This document shows positions 6,023 through 10,625 of a DNA stretch of 10,625 nt, in pieces. Both the position numbers and the translations under genes were made by a program. The stretch's first letter is position 1; each line of letters begins with the position of its first letter. The notes beneath the pieces were generated by a model, which ran no database searches, had not been told where the DNA came from, and saw only the letters and a list, made by a program, of their open reading frames with translations. This DNA is from Pseudonocardiales bacterium (GTDB taxonomy: Bacteria > Actinomycetota > Actinomycetes > Mycobacteriales > Pseudonocardiaceae), in contig JAODNG010000573.1 in NCBI GenBank assembly GCA_025465385.1, forward strand, positions 1-10,625. Direction: 5' to 3'.

Positions 6023-7325
6023 CGGCTCGCTCCACAACGTCGACTTCGAAGATCGTCGGATGCTCGACGGCGGTGGCGACCGCGTCCAGTGCGCGCTGTA
6101 CCAACCGCCGGCGCCACGCCTGTTCGGCCTGGGGGGATAGGTTCGGATCGCCGGAGGGGTAGGGGATGCCTCGACCCGGCACGATGCGCGGCGCACCCAC
6201 CTGTTCAGCGATGGTCACGAGATTGGTGATCACGGCGGTGGGGATACCGGAGCGTTCCAACTCCTTGGCAAGCGTTGACCCGCAACGCGTTCCGGTTCCT
6301 CAAGTGGCGGTCAGGATCGCTGCCTGCACTCCTGCCTTGCGCAGCTCGGCGGCCCACTCGACGCCGAAGCGCCGCGCGGTGGCCACCGGCGTGCCGTTGC
6401 CTACTGTGACCATGAACTCGCCATGGAGGCGCCCGATCGCGCCCTCGCGTTCCAGCGTGCGGGCGGCGTCCAGCGGCAGCAGCCGATTCGGGTCGGCATT
6501 GGCGGCGGTGGTCGCGAAGCCGCCGGCCACCGACTCCCACTCCCCGGAAGCAAGTGCATCGACCCCCTCGATCTGGTAGCGCAGCCAGCGGGTGGCGCGA
6601 GCCGACTCGAGCCGGTCTGGGTTCCCAGCTGGAACCACGGCACCCTCGGTGACCAGCGCGACGGTCGCGCTGGCCGCCTTGTCCACCGGTGCGGCCGGCT
6701 CCACCGCGTCGAACCCACCGACCGGGACCTCGGTGCTCTGCTGGTCACCGGCGAGCCGCCGCAGCACGAGCTCGACGGCCCGCGCTGCGGCGCGCTGCTC
6801 GACAAGCCTGCCGATCCGGGCGGCCTTGACGACCAGGCCGTCTCCAGCGGTCAGCGTTGCGCCGGCGGCCAGCTTCGCGATCGCAGCGGCGACCCGCTGC
6901 AATGTCGGACGCATCTCCCGTGCTGTGGCGCCCGCGGCCACGACGGGGGCGGTACCCGCGTCGGTGATGCCGGGATTGTCCGGGTGCATCGTGGCCAGCG
7001 CCGGTAGCCCGGCGGCGTCGGCGGCGGCGACCAGCCGGGCGCACGCCAACCCGTAGCGGCCACTGCCGAAGGCGGGACCGGCCACCACCAGCTCAGCGCC
7101 GGCGCCGCGGGCCAGGTCGAGCAGTTCCTGCGAGGCGGTGGCGTTGGAGGCCGCGTGGTTGTCGCCGCACACGATCGTAGCCACGATCTGGTGCTGGTCA
7201 CCGAGCAGCTGAGCCAGTAGGCGGCCCGGACCCACCGTCCCGTCGAGCATCCGGGGGCCGATACCCGCCGTCTCCTCGCCGCCGAGTCCAGCATAAAACT
7301 GGTTGAGGTAGTGGACGATGCGCAT
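6015..7325 (-). CDS. grdB: Glycine/sarcosine/betaine reductase selenoprotein B (GrdB), selenocysteine at in-frame TGA
   Basis: GrdB is the substrate-specific selenoprotein of component B. Its selenol attacks the activated substrate and hands the carboxymethyl group to GrdA. Reading TGA at 6302-6300 as Sec342 gives 436 residues, the expected family length. The N-terminus MRIVHYLNQFYAGLGGEE, ATIVCGDNHAA, VAGPAFGSGRYGLAC and LATMHPDNPGI are GrdB hallmarks. The active-site region reads ILTATUGTGTRCGSTLAKE and continues without interruption (ERSGIPTAVITNL, then IVPGRGIPYPSG). The typical motif is UxxCxxC; here the first Cys is Gly, leaving UxxGxxC. The ATG shares one base with the grdE stop (TGATG), and GGGAGG lies 9 nt upstream. 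The stop overlaps grdC by 8 nt. Conventional annotation would truncate it to 341 residues. Whether the substrate is glycine, sarcosine, betaine or something else cannot be read from sequence; paralogues GrdF and GrdH look alike. Confidence 0.96.
6272..6288 (-). promoter_or_regulatory. SECIS-like hairpin for the grdB selenocysteine codon
   Basis: On the minus strand GCGTTG pairs with CAACGC (6 perfect bp) around the 5-nt loop CGGGT. The stem begins 11 nt and the loop 17 nt after the TGA at 6302-6300. Bacterial SECIS elements lie inside the coding region just after the UGA, with the apical loop roughly 16-37 nt downstream and G/U bases in the loop. Both conditions are met. Partial pairing of GGAAC with TTGCC could extend the stem with mismatches. 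Confidence 0.75.
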
Positions 7326-8677
7326 CAGGCCGTGCCTCCCGACTGCTGACCGACCAACTGTTGATCGACCGACTTCTGACCGACCGACTGCTCAGCGACC
7401 GACTTCTGACCGACTGGCTGCTCCTCGTTTGATCGGCAGGTCAGCCGCCCCGCGCCCAATGGACTCAGGGCGGACAGGATCGCGGCGGTGGGCACCTCGA
7501 CGGCGGCGGTCGCCTCGGCGTCGGCGATGCGCAGGCGGGCGCCGCCCAACGCCCGCTCGACCGCGGGCAGCGTGACCCGCTGATCGTAGTTACCGGTACT
7601 GACGATCGCGCCTCGCCGCGGACCCGCCACCAGCGGTGGACCGGTGCCGTCGGCGCCGGACATCTCGGCGTACAGCGCCACCGCGGTCAGACCGTCGGCC
7701 TCTAGAGCATCGACTTTCAACATCAGGTCATTGTCGGCGTTGCCGGCGCCTTCCTTGGTCACGATGGCAGCGTCGAAGCCGGCGGCCCGGCACAGCCAGG
7801 CGGCGTGCGTGGAGACCAATTCCTTGTCACCTTGCTCCACCGGCTCCGGGCACAGCACTACGCCGGCGAAGTGCAGGTCCCGGCCATCGCGGGCGCGCAG
7901 CTCGGCGATCACCGGGTGGTTTTGATGGAGGTAGGTCGGGTTGCGCAGCGCTGGGTGCCCGTACTGGCCGCTGATCACGGCCCCCTCCTCGATCTCGGCA
8001 GGGTCGAACAGGGTCGGCAGACTGCCTGCCATGCTGCGCCCGTAGACGAAGACGTCCTTAAACGCGCCCTGGGTCTGTAGATTCGTGATTACGCCGACCC
8101 GGGGGAGGCCGCCGGTGGGCGTGCCTGGGCGGTGCGGTGGCGCCAGCTCCTCTATCGTGTCGGGCGCGGCGTCGACGGCGGCATCGGCGAGGTGCACCGC
8201 TACCCGCAGCAGCCCACGGCGCAGCGCGATCTCAGCCTCCTGCCAGGAGGCACCGTCAGCGCGGTCGAACTCGATCACGATGTTGTTCGTCCGGCCGAAC
8301 GGGGACAGCTGCGCGGCCGGACCGGACATGTCGATCAGGCCCTCCTGATTGCGCGGAAGGAATCCGGCGGCCAGCACCGTGGCGCCGCGCAGCACGTGGA
8401 TGTCGCCGCCGCGCTGGCGGTTGACCGGCGCCATCCAGCCGGGAAACGCACCGCCACCTGATCCCTTGGAGCGCGGCTCCACCACGTCGAGCGGCGCGAT
8501 GATCCGGACCGGGTCTCCCGGTGCCGCAATGTGCACGCGTACCGACGCCAGGGCGGGATCGGCGAACAGCGCCTCCACCCGGCTTCGTCCAACCACAAGA
8601 TGATGCTGTTCGTACCGGGTGGCGGCGCTGATCTCAAGAGAGTGGATCTCATGGACGATGCGCCGCAATGCTGGCAC
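7325..8677 (-). CDS. grdE: GrdE-family component B subunit lacking the pyruvoyl-forming cysteine
   Basis: GrdE-type proteins pair with GrdB to form component B and bind the substrate. The 450-residue protein shows family features in order: APGDPVRIIAPLDVVEPRSK (52-71), GAFPGW, HVLRGATVLAAG, NQEGLIDMSGPAAQLSPFG, NLQTQGAFKDVFVYG, LPTLFDPAEIEEGAVISG and VTKEGAGNADNDLM. Classical proproteins carry an SGNCVSACDKN-like segment whose Cys is cleaved and becomes a pyruvoyl group. Here residues 235-249 read ISGQYGHPALRNPTY, with no Cys, so self-cleavage and pyruvoyl formation are unlikely. Other Cys residues (276, 296 and one near 413) lie elsewhere. The start is GTG at 8677 with GGGGAG about 7 nt upstream. 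The C-terminus (420-449) is three 10-residue repeats absent from typical GrdE. It is the first gene of the operon, 59 nt after the CYTH-CHAD gene. Family membership is sure; glycine as substrate is not. Confidence 0.9.
   Translation of the reverse strand: MPALRRIVHEIHSLEISAATRYEQHHLVVGRSRVEALFADPALASVRVHIAAPGDPVRIIAPLDVVEPRSKGSGGGAFPGWMAPVNRQRGGDIHVLRGATVLAAGFLPRNQEGLIDMSGPAAQLSPFGRTNNIVIEFDRADGASWQEAEIALRRGLLRVAVHLADAAVDAAPDTIEELAPPHRPGTPTGGLPRVGVITNLQTQGAFKDVFVYGRSMAGSLPTLFDPAEIEEGAVISGQYGHPALRNPTYLHQNHPVIAELRARDGRDLHFAGVVLCPEPVEQGDKELVSTHAAWLCRAAGFDAAIVTKEGAGNADNDLMLKVDALEADGLTAVALYAEMSGADGTGPPLVAGPRRGAIVSTGNYDQRVTLPAVERALGGARLRIADAEATAAVEVPTAAILSALSPLGAGRLTCRSNEEQPVGQKSVAEQSVGQKSVDQQLVGQQSGGTA
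7341..7430 (-). repeat. Three 30-bp tandem repeats encoding the GrdE C-terminal tail
   Basis: Plus-strand units begin at 7341, 7371 and 7401 (GACTGCTGAC, GACTTCTGAC, GACTTCTGAC) with a 30-base period. In the grdE frame they encode QPVGQKSVAE, QSVGQKSVDQ and QLVGQQSGGT, so the period is ten residues and the frame is kept. Within each unit the motif GACCGAC also recurs. The tail is polar and Gln-rich and likely disordered or coiled. It looks like a recent slippage expansion. Confidence 0.85.
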
Positions 8678-8736
8678 GACGGTCTCCCCTCAACGGCCTC
8701 CAGCTTGCATCGTAACCAGGGATTACCGGTCGTTGG

Positions 8737-10293
8737 TCAGTGTCGTTTGAACCATTTGATGTTCTTCGGTTTGCGCAGGCGCTTCCACGCCGCGGGCAGA
8801 TCGCGCTCGACGCGCTGCGCGCGCGCGGATTCAGCAGCGTGCATCAGGCCGTAGGTGAAGCCGTTGCCGCCCTCGAGGTGAGCCTGTGCGGCGAGCTCTC
8901 GCAGAACGGGTCGGGACACCGCCGTGTCCTGGTGCGCACCAAGCAGCTCCTGGACCTTCTTCAGGCGTCGTTGTAGTCGCTTGGCCGGCTTGCCCAGCAC
9001 GGGCCGGACGGCTTCGGTGGCGTAGCGCAGTCGCTTGGCGGCCTTGCGCGCCTCGTGCAGGGCGACGTCGCGCTGCTCGCCCTCCGGCTGAGAAGTCGCG
9101 TCGTGCATGCGCAAGGCAACGCGGCGATAGACCCGCGCTGCGCTCTTGGGAAGCTCCCGGCGCGCGGGGCGGTTGGCTGCCGGGGTCAGGGGCGGATGGG
9201 CCAGGAGAGCGTCGATCGTGTTGTGCAGCGCCAAGTAGCGGTCGCTATCCAAGGCGGCCACCGCGACCTGGCGAGCGTCGGCTATCCGGCGCGCGAAGGA
9301 CCGGGTGACCGCGGCCGCGACCGGCCCGAGGATCAACTCGTCGGGCAGCTCGGCAAGCATCGCAGCGAGCCGCTCGGCCATCACCTCCGAATCCCGCGCG
9401 CCGCCCAGCTCACCTGCTATCCACTTCAGCTCCATCGTCAGCTCGCGGGTCCGGTCTCGGTCGATCACCCGACCGAACGCCTGCAGCGCGCTGCGCATCC
9501 GCCGCGCCGCCACCCGCATCTGATGCACGGCATCCGGGGCGTCACGGCGGACCAGCGGGTCATACCTGCGTAGCTGTTCAGCCTGGGTCACCAGGTAGGC
9601 CAGCACCACGTCCACGGCCGAGGAGCCGGCGGTCGGCTTCGGTGCGGAGGGGGGCGCGGACAGCTCCTCGGCGAGCAACCGACTCAGCTTGAACCCATAC
9701 CCTGAGCGCTGTACGCCCACTTCAAGCAGCTGACGCTCGATGCGGTCCAGCAGCTCGACCTGGCCGTGCTCGGCGAGTTCCACCTCCACCTCGCGCCAGG
9801 AGACCGCCCTGGTCTGCTCACCCATCGTGTGGGCGGTGACCTGGTCCTCGACCAGCTCCGCGAGCGCCTGGCCCTCCGGGTCGGCGAGCAGCCACCGTCG
9901 CCGCCGGGTATTGAGCTGGGCGATCGGCACTACGGCGGCACCGCGTGTATACACCCGGGTCAGCCCCAGCAACTCCGCCGGCGGCGTGCGGCTGGAACGA
10001 CCCAGTGGCATCCGCAGCTCGTCTCGGCTGTCAGGGCCGACCGGCAGCTTCAGGTGCCATCCCGGATCCGATCCGCCCTCCCGCCGCCGCAGCGTGATCC
10101 CGGCACGTGCCAAAGCCAGATCCGCGGTGTCAAAGTACACCGCTTCCAGCTGTTGTTCCTGGGCTTGCGAGCCGGTGTCCAGCCCGATCAACCTGGCTGG
10201 GTCCGGCAGCTCCACCGCATCAGCCGCCTCGTACTTGCGCTCGGTCTCGCGCACCGCCGTCACTCCATCAGCCTTCGCCACGAAAGTAGACAT
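8737..10293 (-). CDS. CYTH and CHAD domain protein
   Basis: A 518-residue two-domain protein. The N-terminal CYTH (triphosphate tunnel) domain spans about 13-210, with the ExExK signature E16-T-E18-R-K20, YFDTADLALARAGITLRRRE, WHLKLP and WREVEVEL. The C-terminal CHAD domain (about 225-510) is helical and Lys/Arg/His-rich. It shows both conserved basic repeats: VHQMRVAARRMRSAL with His257, and LHEARKAAKRLRYATE later. CYTH domains bind or cleave triphosphates with divalent metals, and CHAD domains bind polyphosphate, so a role in polyphosphate metabolism or binding is likely. The start ATG at 10293 gives the full CYTH strand; a GGGAGA lies about 14 nt upstream, which is a loose fit. It precedes grdE by 59 nt on the same strand and could share a transcript, but no functional link to the reductase is known. 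Confidence 0.93.
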   Translation of the reverse strand: MSTFVAKADGVTAVRETERKYEAADAVELPDPARLIGLDTGSQAQEQQLEAVYFDTADLALARAGITLRRREGGSDPGWHLKLPVGPDSRDELRMPLGRSSRTPPAELLGLTRVYTRGAAVVPIAQLNTRRRRWLLADPEGQALAELVEDQVTAHTMGEQTRAVSWREVEVELAEHGQVELLDRIERQLLEVGVQRSGYGFKLSRLLAEELSAPPSAPKPTAGSSAVDVVLAYLVTQAEQLRRYDPLVRRDAPDAVHQMRVAARRMRSALQAFGRVIDRDRTRELTMELKWIAGELGGARDSEVMAERLAAMLAELPDELILGPVAAAVTRSFARRIADARQVAVAALDSDRYLALHNTIDALLAHPPLTPAANRPARRELPKSAARVYRRVALRMHDATSQPEGEQRDVALHEARKAAKRLRYATEAVRPVLGKPAKRLQRRLKKVQELLGAHQDTAVSRPVLRELAAQAHLEGGNGFTYGLMHAAESARAQRVERDLPAAWKRLRKPKNIKWFKRH

Positions 10294-10378
10294 ACCCCAA
10301 CGGGCGTCTCCCTAACAGTGTTGCGCTGGGGCAAGTAGGGCCTCGTCGACGATCGTCAGCACCGCCAAAAGTCCGCTC

Positions 10379-10398
10379 CGCCACGCGAACATGTGGCG
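10379..10398 (-). terminator. Hairpin between the edge gene and the CYTH-CHAD gene
   Basis: CGCCAC and GTGGCG form a 6-bp stem around an 8-nt loop, about 40 nt after the stop of the partial gene. On the minus strand it is followed by GAGCGGACTTTTGG, so a T-run occurs only after 8 nt. It could be a weak terminator or an operator in the upstream region of the CYTH-CHAD gene (10294-10437), which otherwise shows no clear promoter. Confidence 0.3.
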
Positions 10399-10437
10399 CG
10401 TCAACAGGTGAGATCAACCTGGTCGCTGGTCCGCTGA

Positions 10438-10625
10438 TTATCCGCGCCCCGGTGGGCTGTCGGTGGACGCTGCGGCGCAATCACCGACCGAGACGTCGAC
10501 CATGGCGGACGTGCCCAGGTCATGACCGACGGCGGTCCCAGTCGTAGGGTTCATCTTTAGCACGTTGGACACCAATTCTCGCGGCTCTTCGAAATAGTCC
10601 ATCGCGATAATTGCGACGCGCCCTG
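10438..10625 (-). CDS. C-terminal end of an unidentified protein, cut by the window edge
   Basis: A minus-strand frame is open from the window edge (first full codon at 10623) to TAA at 10440-10438, giving about 61 residues. It starts GRVAIIAMDYFEEPRELVS and continues NVLKMNPTTGTAVGHDLGTS, ending in a Ser/Pro-rich tail. The composition is protein-like, with mixed hydrophobic and acidic residues, while the other two minus frames stop or are Arg-rich. An internal ATG at 10602 could also be a start for a 54-residue protein, but no ribosome-binding site is visible before it. I do not recognise the family. Confidence 0.5.
   Translation of the reverse strand, partial: GRVAIIAMDYFEEPRELVSNVLKMNPTTGTAVGHDLGTSAMVDVSVGDCAAASTDSPPGRG

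Noticed and set aside
4595..6196. A longer grdC beginning at 6196 (533 residues)
   Set aside because: The extra 58 residues are Arg/Pro/Ser-rich and lie in the grdB coding region in another frame. The ATG at 6022 gives the normal GrdC N-terminus.
6015..6260. A separate 81-residue gene after the grdB TGA
   Set aside because: It is the GrdB C-terminus downstream of the selenocysteine codon. Its ATG is an internal Met, and family homology continues upstream through the TGA.
6300..7325. grdB as a pseudogene with a premature stop
   Set aside because: The TGA coincides with the family's Sec position and is followed by a SECIS-like hairpin. grdA in the same operon has the same arrangement.
7341..7430. 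CRISPR-like array
   Set aside because: The three 30-bp units are contiguous with no spacers and lie in frame within grdE, so this is a coding tandem repeat.
10268..10480. 70-residue minus frame between the edge gene and the CYTH-CHAD gene
   Set aside because: It overlaps the ends of both neighbours in another frame, is Arg-rich and lacks recognisable features.

Overview
The window is high-GC DNA with actinobacterial character. It has GC-rich third codon positions, GTG starts, tightly overlapping genes, a mycobacterial-type Nei1 glycosylase, a membrane-anchored lysozyme-fold protein of a kind common in actinomycetes, and a CYTH-CHAD protein. Nearly all supported genes lie on the minus strand and read from right to left. 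No species can be named from the sequence alone.

The centre (8677 down to 3790) is the notable part. It is a compact five-gene operon related to the clostridial glycine/sarcosine/betaine reductase: grdE, grdB, grdC, a thioredoxin (trxA) and grdA. Genes overlap or nearly touch at every junction. Two genes, grdB and grdA, contain an in-frame TGA exactly where the family has selenocysteine. Standard gene calling would cut grdB short at 6300 and start grdA too late, at 4110. A good bacterial SECIS-like hairpin follows the grdB TGA, so both are read here as full-length selenoproteins. In the expected scheme, GrdE and GrdB activate a substrate and pass a carboxymethyl group to the selenol of GrdA. 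GrdC then takes the acyl group, and thioredoxin re-reduces GrdA.

The operon differs from the classical one. GrdE lacks the cysteine-containing segment that is cleaved to make the pyruvoyl cofactor. GrdB lacks the first Cys of its UxxCxxC motif. GrdE ends in three copies of a 10-residue repeat. No grdD or thioredoxin reductase gene is present in the window. It may therefore be a divergent selenocysteine-dependent reductase with an unproven, perhaps non-glycine, substrate.

To the right lie a CYTH-CHAD protein (10293 to 8737) directly upstream of grdE and the end of an unidentified gene at the window edge. To the left of the operon, 3789 to 3128 holds no convincing intact gene. It is followed by a 52-residue D/N/R/W-rich mini-protein with its own ribosome-binding site and strong terminator hairpin. 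A second minus-strand cluster (2642 to 315) contains a membrane-anchored lysozyme-fold protein, a truncated nei copy and an intact nei copy, joined by short overlaps. The first 314 bases hold a decayed small membrane-protein-like reading frame preceded by a perfect 12-bp palindrome.
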